Shown: positions 6,062-13,741 of the stretch, piece by piece
Position numbering within the stretch: the stretch's first letter is position 1
How the letters are laid out: the number at the start of each line of letters is the position of its first letter
DNA from: Fimihabitans intestinipullorum
Lineage (GTDB): Bacteria; Bacillota_I; Bacilli_A; RF39; UBA660
Assembly: GCA_018714965.1 (NCBI GenBank)
Contig: DVML01000005.1
Location: 1-17,725 of the forward strand
Length of the DNA stretch: 17,725 nucleotides
Direction: 5' to 3'
Notes under the pieces: model-generated
What the model was told of the DNA's origin: nothing
Databases searched by the model: none
Seen by the model: only the letters and a program-made list of their open reading frames with translations
Made by a program: the position numbers and the translations under genes

Positions 6062-8261
6062 ATTCTTCTTCTTTTTTGTCTAATTTTACTAGAACTTCAC
6101 GTGGTTTTGAACCTTGTGATGGACCGACGATTCCACGTTCTTCTAATAGATCGATACAACGTGCTGCACGGTTATAACCAAGACGGAATCGTCTTTGCAA
6201 TAAAGAGGCACTTGCCTTTCCTTGCGTTACGACGAACTCGACAATTTCATTGTAAAGTGGCTCTTCATAGTCATCTTTACTTTCCACCATCGTCGTTGCA
6301 CCTTTTTCATCATCATCTAGTAATAATGACTCATCATATTTTGCTTTCTGTTGTGAAATCGTATAATCAACGACAGCTTTAATCTCTTCCTCGCTGATAA
6401 ATGTTCCTTGAATACGAATCGGCATATTTTCACCTTGTGGTAAGAATAGCATATCTCCTTTTCCAAGCAACTTTTCAGCACCTGTCATATCCAAAATCGT
6501 ACGTGAATCGATACTGCTTGAAACAGCAAACGAAATACGAGATGGAATATTGGCCTTTACGACTCCTGTGATGACATCCGTAGATGGTCTTTGCGTTGCA
6601 ACGATCAAATGAATTCCTGCTGCACGAGCCATCTGTGTAATACGCATAATAGAATCTTCTACTTCTTTTGCTGCAACGAGCATCAAGTCTGCTAACTCGT
6701 CGATGATTACAACGATATATGGAAGTTTTCTCTTCTGTACTTCGTTTGGATTCTTCTCATTATATTTTTCGACATAAGTATTGTATCCAGCGATATTTTT
6801 CGTACCACTTTCACTAAATAAATCGTATCTGTTTTCCATTTCTGCTACGATCTTTTTTAAAGCGATATTTGCTTTCTTCGGATCCGTTACAACAGGAATC
6901 AAAAGATGCGGAACCCCGTTGTACATAGAAAGTTCTACTTTCTTTGGATCGACTAAGACAAGCTTTACTTCATCTGGTTTTGCTCTCATCAAGATAGAAG
7001 TAATCATACTATTGATACATACTGATTTACCACTACCAGTAGATCCCGCAACAAGTAAGTGCGGTGTCTTATTGATCTCACAATATTTGGGAATTCCCAT
7101 GATATCTTTTCCAAGTACTGCAAGTAACTTACTACCTTCCATATTCTTTGGAACAGATTCCAAAATTTCTCTTACCGTTACCATACTACTAACTTTGTTT
7201 GGAAGTTCGATTCCTATCGTCGACTTTCCTGGTATTGGTGCTTGAATATGAACGGATTTTACAGCGAGCGCTAGAGCGATCTCACGTTGTAATCCTAATA
7301 CTTTACTTACCTTTGTACCAGCTTTTAATTCCATTTCATACTGTGTAACTGTAGGTCCAATATTGATCGCAACGATCTTACCGTTGATACCAAAATCGGA
7401 GAACACTTGCCCCAAGATCTTGACGTTATCATCGATCGCCGCCTGATTTTCTTTACTCTTATTTTTGACAGGTTTTGCAAGAAGTGAGATTGGGGGATAT
7501 TTATACCCTTCCGTATTCATTGGTTCTTCGATAATTTCACCTGTTTTTTCATCCACTTTTAATGCTTCTTTTGCACCGTCATTTTTATGAATCAACTCAT
7601 CGACACTCGATACGACCACTTTGTCGTCTTTGTCGTAATTATCTTCCGCCTGTCGAATTTCAACTTTATCTTTGTGATCTTTCGTCTTATGCTTCGCATC
7701 TTTTGCCTTGTTCATGAAGTATTGAACACTATCGGCGATGCTAAGTCCCGTAAACATGACAGTTCCACAGATAAGCAGTGCCCATACGACGATTTTCGTT
7801 CCACCTACATCAAATAGTTTTACAAATAAAATCGAGAAAATCGCTCCGATCACTCCACCACCTTGAATATTCATAATCGTCTTCGTACTCGCCATAAAGT
7901 TGTTAATTGTTTCCTTGATAATTTCAAAATCTTTTAAATCGTTCTGAATAATGTAATCTAGATGAGAAAACACCAAGATTCCAATGACGAAAACATAGAG
8001 TCCAACTAGTTTCGACGTAAAAAAATTCGGCTTTTCTCTTTTCACCATCATGTATCCACCAACGATCAATATCGCAAGTAACAATATATTGTACCAAGTT
8101 CCTACTAAAAAGGCACCAAAGGCACTAATCAATCGCCCGACAATTCCAAATCTTCCAAATCCAATGATGGCAATGAGAATCAAAAGAAGACCTTTCAGTT
8201 CTACTTGATAATTATTTTTATCTGTTTTTTTGCTATCTTTTCGTTTTTTCTTCTTCGCCAT
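6060..8261 (-). CDS. ftsK: DNA translocase FtsK/SpoIIIE
   Basis: Membrane-anchored ATP-driven pump that moves chromosomal DNA through the division septum. The protein is 733 aa. A basic N-terminus (MAKKKKRKDSKK) is followed by four to five hydrophobic segments between about residues 22 and 180. A charged linker of about 80 residues (HKTKDHKDK onward) leads to the motor, with Walker A GSTGSGKSV (Lys412), Walker B IIDELADLM (Asp521, Glu522) and ATQRPSTDVITG. The C-terminal gamma winged helix (about 665-725, SLLQRRFRLGYNRAARCIDL) is the part that reads polar chromosome sequences. The ATG at 8261 follows AGGAGGG. The linker is short, as in SpoIIIE-type proteins of Bacillota rather than proteobacterial FtsK. 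I cannot tell from sequence whether it serves vegetative division only or also sporulation. Confidence 0.97.
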   Translation of the reverse strand: MAKKKKRKDSKKTDKNNYQVELKGLLLILIAIIGFGRFGIVGRLISAFGAFLVGTWYNILLLAILIVGGYMMVKREKPNFFTSKLVGLYVFVIGILVFSHLDYIIQNDLKDFEIIKETINNFMASTKTIMNIQGGGVIGAIFSILFVKLFDVGGTKIVVWALLICGTVMFTGLSIADSVQYFMNKAKDAKHKTKDHKDKVEIRQAEDNYDKDDKVVVSSVDELIHKNDGAKEALKVDEKTGEIIEEPMNTEGYKYPPISLLAKPVKNKSKENQAAIDDNVKILGQVFSDFGINGKIVAINIGPTVTQYEMELKAGTKVSKVLGLQREIALALAVKSVHIQAPIPGKSTIGIELPNKVSSMVTVREILESVPKNMEGSKLLAVLGKDIMGIPKYCEINKTPHLLVAGSTGSGKSVCINSMITSILMRAKPDEVKLVLVDPKKVELSMYNGVPHLLIPVVTDPKKANIALKKIVAEMENRYDLFSESGTKNIAGYNTYVEKYNEKNPNEVQKRKLPYIVVIIDELADLMLVAAKEVEDSIMRITQMARAAGIHLIVATQRPSTDVITGVVKANIPSRISFAVSSSIDSRTILDMTGAEKLLGKGDMLFLPQGENMPIRIQGTFISEEEIKAVVDYTISQQKAKYDESLLLDDDEKGATTMVESKDDYEEPLYNEIVEFVVTQGKASASLLQRRFRLGYNRAARCIDLLEERGIVGPSQGSKPREVLVKLDKKEEE

Positions 8262-8288
8262 ACGATACCCTCCTACGACTCTATGTTC

Positions 8289-8317
8289 ATTATATCACGA
8301 AGATGAATTTGACTCAA
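8289..8317 (-). promoter_or_regulatory. ftsK promoter
   Basis: -35 TTGAGT (8317-8312), 17-base spacer, -10 TATAAT (8294-8289). The predicted start is about 20 bases before the ATG. Confidence 0.75.
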
Positions 8318-8347
8318 TTTAAAATGTACAGTTGACACTGATTCCAC

Positions 8348-8370
8348 GAAAAAAGACCCTTCTAGGTCTT
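8348..8370 (-). terminator. Terminator after sufS
   Basis: On the minus strand AAGACC (8370-8365), loop TAGAAG, GGTCTT (8358-8353), then a run of T. It begins two bases after the sufS stop and ends the suf transcript before the ftsK promoter. Confidence 0.75.
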
Positions 8371-8371
8371 C

Positions 8372-9565
8372 TTATATTATCTCTTGTTTTATGTTCGGAT
8401 TTTTTAATACTTCTATCATACGATCGATTTCTTCTTTCGTGTTATAAAAGTATAAACTCATACGACATGTATTTTTAATCTTTAACTCGTCTTTTAAAAT
8501 TTTGGCACAATGATTCCCTGCTCGAACACAAATATGGTATTTATTGAGATAGATTGCAAGATCTTGAGCAAAAATATCTTTCATATTGAATGTAATAATT
8601 CCACCCTCACTCTTCTCGTTATATAAAATGATTCCAGGAACCTCTTTTAATTTTTCAATCGCATAACTTCTAAGTTCTTTTTCATATGCCTGAATGTTTT
8701 CCATTCCTATTTTATTTAGATAATCGAGCGTTGCTCCAAACCCGATCACACCGGCAATATTCTGTGTTCCTGCTTCAAATAACGTTGGAATATCATCGTA
8801 AATACGTGTACCATCCGGAAGAAACGATGCATTCATTCCACCACCATAACGTACCGGTTTCATATTATTTAAATATTCTTCTTTTCCGTATAATACGCCA
8901 ATTCCTGTTGGTCCACACATCTTATGTGCGGAAAAAACAAAGAAGTCGACATCCATTTCTTTCACATCTACTGGCATGTGCGCAACACTCTGTGCTCCAT
9001 CACAAGCAACATAAACTCCATGCTCATGAGCATATTTAGTAATTTCTTTTATCGGTCTAACATCTCCAACGACATTCGTAATATGAGCGATGCTAATTAC
9101 TTTTGTTTTTTCTGTCATCGCTTTTTTTACAGCTTCCAACGTCACTTTATAATCATCATCTAAATCGATATATTTTACGACGATTCCAAGTTCATCTTCT
9201 AATTCGAACCATGGAAGAATATTAGATGCATGTTCACTCTTGGTAAGTAGGACCTCATCCCCTTTTTTCAAAATTTGGCGGAAGTATCCAAATACCATTA
9301 GATTCAAACTATCCGTAGCTCCACAAGTGAAAATGATTTCACTCATCTTTCCAGCATGAATAAATTCTCTTACTTTTTCACGTGTCGTCTCATAGGCAAT
9401 ATCTACTTTTAAACTGTTGTCGTAATCTCCACGATGCGCATTTGCCGTATATTTTAAATAGTAGTCATCTGTTGCCTCCACCATCTGACGTGGTTTCAAC
9501 GTCGTTGCCCCATTGTCAAAATATATTAACGTCCCATCTAAAATAGGAAAATCATCTCTATTCAT
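8372..9565 (-). CDS. sufS: Cysteine desulfurase SufS
   Basis: PLP-dependent enzyme that removes sulfur from L-cysteine, leaving alanine and an enzyme-bound persulfide for iron-sulfur cluster assembly. The 397-aa product, close to the usual 405, has the class V aminotransferase layout: YFDNGATTLKP near the N-terminus, FTCGATDSLNLM, CDGAQSVAH with the cofactor Asp, the PLP lysine in FSAHKMCGPTG (Lys215), and the catalytic cysteine in VRAGNHCAKIL (Cys353). The context RAGxHCA is typical of the SufS group rather than IscS. The ATG at 9565 follows GGGAGGT (9577-9571). The gene is 25 bases downstream of sufD and is followed by a terminator, so the transcript ends without sufU or sufB, which often follow in Bacillota. 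A partner carrying the sulfur (SufU-like) must be encoded elsewhere. Confidence 0.96.
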   Translation of the reverse strand: MNRDDFPILDGTLIYFDNGATTLKPRQMVEATDDYYLKYTANAHRGDYDNSLKVDIAYETTREKVREFIHAGKMSEIIFTCGATDSLNLMVFGYFRQILKKGDEVLLTKSEHASNILPWFELEDELGIVVKYIDLDDDYKVTLEAVKKAMTEKTKVISIAHITNVVGDVRPIKEITKYAHEHGVYVACDGAQSVAHMPVDVKEMDVDFFVFSAHKMCGPTGIGVLYGKEEYLNNMKPVRYGGGMNASFLPDGTRIYDDIPTLFEAGTQNIAGVIGFGATLDYLNKIGMENIQAYEKELRSYAIEKLKEVPGIILYNEKSEGGIITFNMKDIFAQDLAIYLNKYHICVRAGNHCAKILKDELKIKNTCRMSLYFYNTKEEIDRMIEVLKNPNIKQEII

Positions 9566-9590
9566 ACTTCACCTCCCATATTTTTATTTC

Positions 9591-10250
9591 TTATTGTTCC
9601 CTCTCTTTGATCCATACCTCTTGATGTACCTCTACACTATCTTCTTCTAATAATAAGTTAGGAACAATCTTACATTCTCTTTCATTTTCAGTTATAATAC
9701 TCTGTTTTTCAGAAATGACACAGTCTTTTTTTCCTCTTTCTACAACATTGGTTGTCTGAAAAATAATTTTTCCATGTTTTAGTGTTTTTCCCTCGTTTAC
9801 GAAATCACACGTTGTCTTCGATGCGTTGTGATAGAACATCATATCATATTTCTCATTTCCTCTCGCAACCGTAGAAAGTGTCATCCGAAATGTCGCTCCT
9901 ACTCCGTTCAATTGAACGATATCTAATTCCCTCATACTTTCATTTTTAAAACACCGATCCCAGGTAATCTCTGATTTTTCCTGTAATTCTAATTGATATT
10001 GTACTTTTAATTTTCTTCCTTTTCTTCGTTCTACCAAAGTAAAGGATACATTCGGTAATACCGTAATTTTGATATTTAATTTACTTCGTTTTAAAACATG
10101 GTAATCAATTTCTAACGACGTCGTTTCATGAATCGTAATTTGTAATGTATTTACTGTAAAAAAAATATTTTTCTCGATCGCTTCTAATTCGATCGCACGA
10201 TCTAAATTGTTTTCAATGACAGTATCATTCTCTAACACTATTTTATTCAT
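9591..10250 (-). CDS. sufD: Short SufD-like protein (SufBD core only)
   Basis: SufB and SufD form the scaffold, with the ATPase SufC, on which Fe-S clusters are built. This 219-aa protein contains regularly spaced beta-strands of the SufBD helix, and its end, CKIVPNLLLEEDSVEVHQEV, matches the conserved block where family members have Pro-x-Leu and Asp-x(n)-His (normally HGATVG). SufD is usually about 400-450 aa. Here the N-terminal helical domain is missing, and so is the C-terminal helical part that begins around FYLxSRG and contacts SufC. The frame is intact, so this is a reduced form rather than an obvious pseudogene. The ATG at 10250 overlaps the TGA of a leader ORF (ATGA). Its nearest AAGGA is about 12 bases away, so coupled translation is likely. 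Immediate linkage to sufS supports the call. Confidence 0.78.
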   Translation of the reverse strand: MNKIVLENDTVIENNLDRAIELEAIEKNIFFTVNTLQITIHETTSLEIDYHVLKRSKLNIKITVLPNVSFTLVERRKGRKLKVQYQLELQEKSEITWDRCFKNESMRELDIVQLNGVGATFRMTLSTVARGNEKYDMMFYHNASKTTCDFVNEGKTLKHGKIIFQTTNVVERGKKDCVISEKQSIITENERECKIVPNLLLEEDSVEVHQEVWIKEREQ

Positions 10251-10312
10251 ACGTACAAAATTCCTTCACGATACCATCCCAAGCTTTTTATATTTTTCTT
10301 ACTTTGATTCAT
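10247..10312 (-). CDS. 21-codon leader ORF coupled to sufD
   Basis: ATG at 10312 with GGAG (10324-10321) eight bases upstream; it encodes MNQSKKNIKSLGWYREGIL plus two residues and stops with TGA at 10249-10247. The TGA overlaps the sufD ATG by ATGA, so ribosomes finishing here can restart on sufD, which lacks a well-placed ribosome binding site of its own. No similarity is recognised. It could be a regulatory leader peptide, a remnant of a lost suf gene, or simply a coupling device. Confidence 0.5.
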   Translation of the reverse strand: MNQSKKNIKSLGWYREGILYV

Positions 10313-10381
10313 AAAAACATCTCCAAACACTTTTATTTTATCAAAAATCTCTCATTTCTTCTAGCTCTTTCTACCGTTTAT

Positions 10382-10392
10382 ATGATAATCAT
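10382..10392. promoter_or_regulatory. Possible operator upstream of the suf genes
   Basis: Perfect 11-bp palindrome ATGATAATCAT in the divergent sufD/HIT region, about 70 bases before the leader ORF. It resembles one core of Fur-family boxes (GATAAT/ATTATC), which would suit an Fe-S operon. However, it is AT-rich and shorter than a full 7-1-7 box. Confidence 0.25.
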
Positions 10393-10455
10393 CAAATTTT
10401 TAAAATAAAATGTATATCTTTTACAAAATCCGTACAATATAAAATAGAATATTCG

Positions 10456-10509
10456 CAGATATTCACGTAAAAAGAGCTTTGCTCTTTTTTTCATAAAATC
10501 TAATATCTG
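10456..10509 (+). repeat. Inverted repeat enclosing a hairpin before the HIT gene
   Basis: CAGATATT (10456-10463) and AATATCTG (10502-10509) are exact reverse complements. They enclose the hairpin at 10469-10489, and the right arm runs up to the -10 box of the HIT promoter. Confidence 0.5.
10469..10491 (+). terminator. Orphan terminator-like hairpin
   Basis: AAAAAGAGC, loop TTT, GCTCTTTTT (10469-10489), then more T. It has the form of an intrinsic terminator on the plus strand (and, with fewer T, on the minus), yet it lies between divergent genes, so no annotated gene ends here. Confidence 0.55.
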
Positions 10510-10518
10510 TGATATAAT
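10490..10518 (+). promoter_or_regulatory. Promoter of the HIT gene
   Basis: -10 TATAAT (10513-10518) with the extended TGA element just before it (10510-10512). The -35 is weak (TTCATA, 10490-10495, 17-base spacing), which the extended -10 can compensate. AAGGAG at 10538-10543 precedes the ATG. Confidence 0.6.
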
Positions 10519-10547
10519 ATGGATGTAAGATAGAAAGAAGGAGATTT

Positions 10548-10910
10548 ATGGATTGCGTATTTTGTAAAATTATTGCGGGAGAAATTCCTTCCTATACGAT
10601 ATATGAAGACGATATCGTTAAATGTTTTTTAGATATTAATCCAGATAGTAATGGTCACACTTTGATCATCCCTAAGAAGCACATTAAAGATTTAACTGAC
10701 ATGGATCAAGATACTTGGAATCATATCTTAAAAATTGCTCAAATGTTAAAAAAGAAATTAGAGGAAAAACTCAATATCGACGGATTAACCCTCATTCAAA
10801 ACAACGGAAAAATTCAAGAGGTAAAACATTTCCATCTTCACTTAAAGCCATACTATGATCCAATGCAAGAAATCAAACCAGTAGAAGAAATGTTTGAAAA
10901 ATTGAAATAA
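10548..10910 (+). CDS. hit: HIT-family nucleotide-binding protein (HinT-like)
   Basis: Histidine-triad proteins of the HinT branch hydrolyse nucleoside phosphoramidates and acyl- or sulfo-AMP adducts. The 120-aa protein has CVFCKIIAGEIPSY at the N-terminus, with the Cys3/Cys6 pair that in many members binds zinc. This is followed by ED-x-x-x-FLDINPDSNGHTLIIPKKH, and by the triad HFHLHLKP (His94, His96, His98; the last is the expected nucleophile). LIQNNG replaces the more common NxG block just before the triad. Length and motif order are normal. It is a single-gene unit with its own promoter, converging on pepF and sharing its terminator. Confidence 0.93.
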   Translation: MDCVFCKIIAGEIPSYTIYEDDIVKCFLDINPDSNGHTLIIPKKHIKDLTDMDQDTWNHILKIAQMLKKKLEEKLNIDGLTLIQNNGKIQEVKHFHLHLKPYYDPMQEIKPVEEMFEKLK

Positions 10911-10944
10911 AAAGGAAGAAACAATTATTGTTTTCTTCCTTTTT
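10909..10944. terminator. Bidirectional terminator between the HIT gene and pepF
   Basis: AAAAAGGAAGAAACAA (10909-10924) pairs with the segment 10928-10944 across a three-base loop with one bulged T. The stem is about 16 bp with A/T runs on both sides. It overlaps the HIT stop and contains the pepF stop. Confidence 0.8.
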
Positions 10945-12640
10945 TCTTTTGCCTTATATCTTGTTTATGAAGTTGTTCAATTTTACTTTCTAATATATTA
11001 GCAATCTCACGAATTGTCTCTGGTTCAAACGGAGAAGAAAATCCAAGCGCATCGATATATTCTACAAAAGACTTACTTCCACCCATGCGACAGAATTTCA
11101 AATAATCTTCGTATGCTTTCTTCTCATCCTTTTCCATTTGCACAAAAAATTGAAGTGCGACTGTAAGGGAAAGTGCATAGTCAATATAGTAAAATGGATC
11201 CGTGATGATGTGACTTTGCTTTTGCCATCCCGCACCATGTAATAAATAATCGTTTTGTTCTTTATCGACATATGGTTGGTATTTCTCATCTAATTGATTC
11301 CATACTTCATTTCTCTTTTGCTTACTATATTCGGGATGATGATAGATTTCATGTTGAAATTCATCGACCTGACATGCATATAATAGAAGCTCTAAGTCGT
11401 GCACTAATTTTTCGATGCGATAACGATTCGTCTCTTCTTCCGACTCAAAAAAACGATCCAAATAATTCCATCCAAAGTACTCCATCGCTTGAGAATGAAT
11501 TTCACAGACATCAAAACTCGGCCAACGATTTTCATGATATCGTAAATTTCTACTTTCGTAGAGTTGAACAGAGTGACCAAATTCATGGCGAATTACATCG
11601 ATATCGTGATTTGTCTTGTGAAAACTTGCGATAAATAATGGCATGTGCTGATCTGGTAAATACGTACAAATTCCAGCATTCGATTTTTCATCTCGCGCTT
11701 CTAAATCCATGTAATGTTCTTTCTTCATCCGATCGAAAAGGTTTCCAAAAGTAGGATGCATTTCATGATACATCGCACTTGCTTCTCTCACGATTTCGTC
11801 CACGTCTCCTTTTGGTTTTGAAAGACCATCCGAAAATAAAATTGGGACATCATAATAATATAATGCATCAACTTTTAAATTTTCTCGTTGCATCTTTCTT
11901 AATTGTTCCATAAGCGGCAAAAGATATGTGACGATCGATTGCCGAAACGCTTTGATATCTTTTTCACAATATCCAAAACGATATAACTTATCATAGCTAA
12001 GTTCTACATAAGATGGATAGTGCAAATCTTCTGCCATACGATTGCGAATTTTTATCAATTGGTCTAATACTTCTTCATTCTCAGACTGAATCTTTTTAAA
12101 GATATCAAAACGAGCGAGATTAGCTCTCTTTCTCACTTCTCGATCAGAGTTTACTAAATCCGGTGAGATTTTCGCTAACGTTTTTTCGCTTCCGTCGTAC
12201 ATTGTACTTACAGTACGAATATTTTTTAAATACTTCATCTTTTCTTCTTTTTCTTTTGCAATTGCTTCCTTCACTGTATCTCTATATAACTTCGTCTCAA
12301 CTTCAGCAACTTGCAATGTTCTTTTTCCAACATATGCTTTTAACCATTCTTTCTCATCACAGTTAGTTAAAGTAACAAAGTAAGTATGTAAAATTTCTTG
12401 CATCTTTCCTTCGGCAGTACCAAAAAATTTCTCAGAAGCAATCCACATTTCGTTTTTATAATCGAGTAAATAATGAATATAACTTGTCCAATACATCGTA
12501 AGATAGTGATCTCTTAAGCGATGGAACCGATTCAATGCTTCTTCCTTCTTGGCAATATCACCTACTCGAAAATCATCGAGTGCTTCTAGCATTTCTCGCT
12601 CCATTTGTTCTAAATCAATTTGTTCATATTTTAGATTCAT
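10925..12640 (-). CDS. pepF: M3-family oligoendopeptidase (PepF-like)
   Basis: Cytoplasmic zinc metallopeptidase that cleaves short peptides. The 571-aa protein has an all-helical N-terminal half and the M3 zinc site: IRHEFGHSVQLY (His352, Glu353, His356) with the third ligand 24 residues later in CEIHSQAMEYF (Glu380). The downstream HGAGWQKQSHIITDPFYYIDYAL region supplies the His/Tyr residues that M3 enzymes use in substrate binding. It ends with a basic tail (RQKKKGRKQ). At 571 aa it fits the shorter M3 group found in Bacillota (about 560-600). The ATG at 12640 overlaps the recX TGA as ATGA, and GGAGGAA lies just upstream, so it is translationally coupled to recX. Confidence 0.94.
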   Translation of the reverse strand: MNLKYEQIDLEQMEREMLEALDDFRVGDIAKKEEALNRFHRLRDHYLTMYWTSYIHYLLDYKNEMWIASEKFFGTAEGKMQEILHTYFVTLTNCDEKEWLKAYVGKRTLQVAEVETKLYRDTVKEAIAKEKEEKMKYLKNIRTVSTMYDGSEKTLAKISPDLVNSDREVRKRANLARFDIFKKIQSENEEVLDQLIKIRNRMAEDLHYPSYVELSYDKLYRFGYCEKDIKAFRQSIVTYLLPLMEQLRKMQRENLKVDALYYYDVPILFSDGLSKPKGDVDEIVREASAMYHEMHPTFGNLFDRMKKEHYMDLEARDEKSNAGICTYLPDQHMPLFIASFHKTNHDIDVIRHEFGHSVQLYESRNLRYHENRWPSFDVCEIHSQAMEYFGWNYLDRFFESEEETNRYRIEKLVHDLELLLYACQVDEFQHEIYHHPEYSKQKRNEVWNQLDEKYQPYVDKEQNDYLLHGAGWQKQSHIITDPFYYIDYALSLTVALQFFVQMEKDEKKAYEDYLKFCRMGGSKSFVEYIDALGFSSPFEPETIREIANILESKIEQLHKQDIRQKKKGRKQ

Positions 12641-13407
12641 TCGTCTTCCTCCAACACGCGATTGATATCTTCACTCGTATATCCCTTTTGATATAATTTT
12701 CCTTTGATCTGATAAATCAAATCTTTCCCTTGATACTTCTTTCCTAATTTTTTCTTCTGTCTTTCGTATTCCTTCTCTATCATAGCATGATCATCACAAG
12801 AAAATTGTTCTAGATGCTCTTGTACCATCGATCTTGGATATCCTTTTTGAACAAGTTCTAAAAGAACCTTTTCTTTCCATTGGTATTCTGAATAACGACG
12901 ATTTGTATTCCATTTCTTTTGAATGATTTTATCTAATGTTTCCTCGATATCTGATTGTTCCAACTCTCCTAATGCGTCTTCGATAAAAGATTCATCTATA
13001 TGAAGTGCCTTTAAATCACTGCGGATTTTATCCGGACCAAAATTACTTAAATGCATCTTATCAGAAGCATACGCTTTTGCAAACAACGCATCGTTTAATA
13101 GTCCTTTTCCTTGAAGCTCACGAATCAACTTGTCTTCTTCTTCCTTTAACACTTGATATTTCTTTAAGTATTTATGTATTTCGTAAGTAGATCTCATTCT
13201 CACACTTAAGTATTTTACAACTTTATAATAGATATCATAATATTTTGTCTGAGCATAAAGATCTTTGAGTAATTCACTCGTAATCTCTTTATCAAAGAGT
13301 AAATTATACTTTAAAATGACGTCGTCATACGTCGTCAATGTCTCCATGTTCGATAATTTAATTTGATACTTTCCACTCTTTAGTTTCTTCATTTTCAAGA
13401 TCTTCAT
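12637..13407 (-). CDS. recX: Regulatory protein RecX
   Basis: RecX binds RecA filaments and limits strand exchange. With the ATG at 13407 the protein is 256 aa, typical for Bacillota. It consists of repeated three-helix modules: KVVKYLSVRMRSTYEIHKYL, then LIRELQGKGLLNDALFAKAY with ASDKMHLSNFGPDKIRSDL (the diagnostic F-x-x-x-Y/A and G-P-x-x-I-x-x-x-L blocks), and further copies ending in QIKGKLYQKGYTSEDINRVL. The longer reading frame starting at 13458 is rejected because its first codons lie inside the promoter. GGTGAT (13416-13411) is the likely ribosome binding site. It is followed directly by pepF through an ATGA overlap. recA is not in the window. Confidence 0.9.
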   Translation of the reverse strand: MKILKMKKLKSGKYQIKLSNMETLTTYDDVILKYNLLFDKEITSELLKDLYAQTKYYDIYYKVVKYLSVRMRSTYEIHKYLKKYQVLKEEEDKLIRELQGKGLLNDALFAKAYASDKMHLSNFGPDKIRSDLKALHIDESFIEDALGELEQSDIEETLDKIIQKKWNTNRRYSEYQWKEKVLLELVQKGYPRSMVQEHLEQFSCDDHAMIEKEYERQKKKLGKKYQGKDLIYQIKGKLYQKGYTSEDINRVLEEDE

Positions 13408-13422
13408 AGCATCACCGATTCC

Positions 13423-13451
13423 ATTATAACAAACATCTGTTCGAAGTTCAA
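13423..13451 (-). promoter_or_regulatory. recX promoter
   Basis: -35 TTGAAC (13451-13446), 17-base spacer, -10 TATAAT (13428-13423). It starts directly after the rpoZ terminator. The predicted transcript would begin about 9 bases before the recX ATG. Confidence 0.75.
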
Positions 13452-13454
13452 GAA

Positions 13455-13478
13455 ACAAAAAAAGACCTACTGGTCTTT
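13455..13478 (-). terminator. rpoZ terminator
   Basis: AAAGACC (13478-13472), loop AGTA, GGTCTTT (13467-13461), followed by TTTTG. The stem includes the rpoZ stop codon. Confidence 0.8.
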
Positions 13479-13670
13479 CTTAAGATGAATCATATCTTTC
13501 GATACTTCTTCTAAAGCTTTTCCGATTTCCTTTTTAGATTGATATTCGTTTTCTTTTAATTGATAATGATCTGTTTCTTTCATCTGTTTTGCTCTTTTAG
13601 CAACGATATTGACAAGCAGATATTTAGATCCTACTTGCGTCAGTAATTTATCGATTGAAGGATATATCAT
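13467..13670 (-). CDS. rpoZ: RNA polymerase omega subunit
   Basis: Small subunit that helps fold and hold beta-prime in RNA polymerase. The 67-aa product has the omega signature near the N-terminus: MIYPSIDKLLTQVGSKYLLV followed by NIVAKRAKQM (normally K-Y-x-L-V-x-x-x-A-K-R-A-R-Q), and later KKEIGKALEEV, matching the conserved KPVxxALEEI region. Length is normal for Bacillota. GGGAGAG precedes the ATG at 13670. In many Bacillota rpoZ follows gmk; here neighbours differ, with the DUF2779 gene upstream and recX downstream. Confidence 0.92.
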   Translation of the reverse strand: MIYPSIDKLLTQVGSKYLLVNIVAKRAKQMKETDHYQLKENEYQSKKEIGKALEEVSKDMIHLKKDQ

Positions 13671-13696
13671 ATTGTCACTCTCCCTACTATCATCAT

Positions 13697-13724
13697 ATTA
13701 TATATTCTTATCTTTATCAAGCAA
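13697..13724 (-). promoter_or_regulatory. Probable rpoZ promoter
   Basis: -10 TATAAT (13702-13697) with a weak -35 TTGCTT (13724-13719) at 16 bases. The predicted start is about 20 bases before the ATG. No terminator separates it from the DUF2779 gene, so readthrough is also possible. Confidence 0.5.
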
Positions 13725-13741
13725 TTTACTATCTTTTGACA

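Noticed and set aside
11098..11634. Short ORFs of both strands inside pepF
   Set aside because: Other-frame shadows of the M3 peptidase; no start signals or family resemblance.
13408..13458. N-terminal extension of RecX
   Set aside because: It would start upstream of a strong promoter (TTGAAC, 17 bases, TATAAT), so the codons would not be in the transcript from that promoter.
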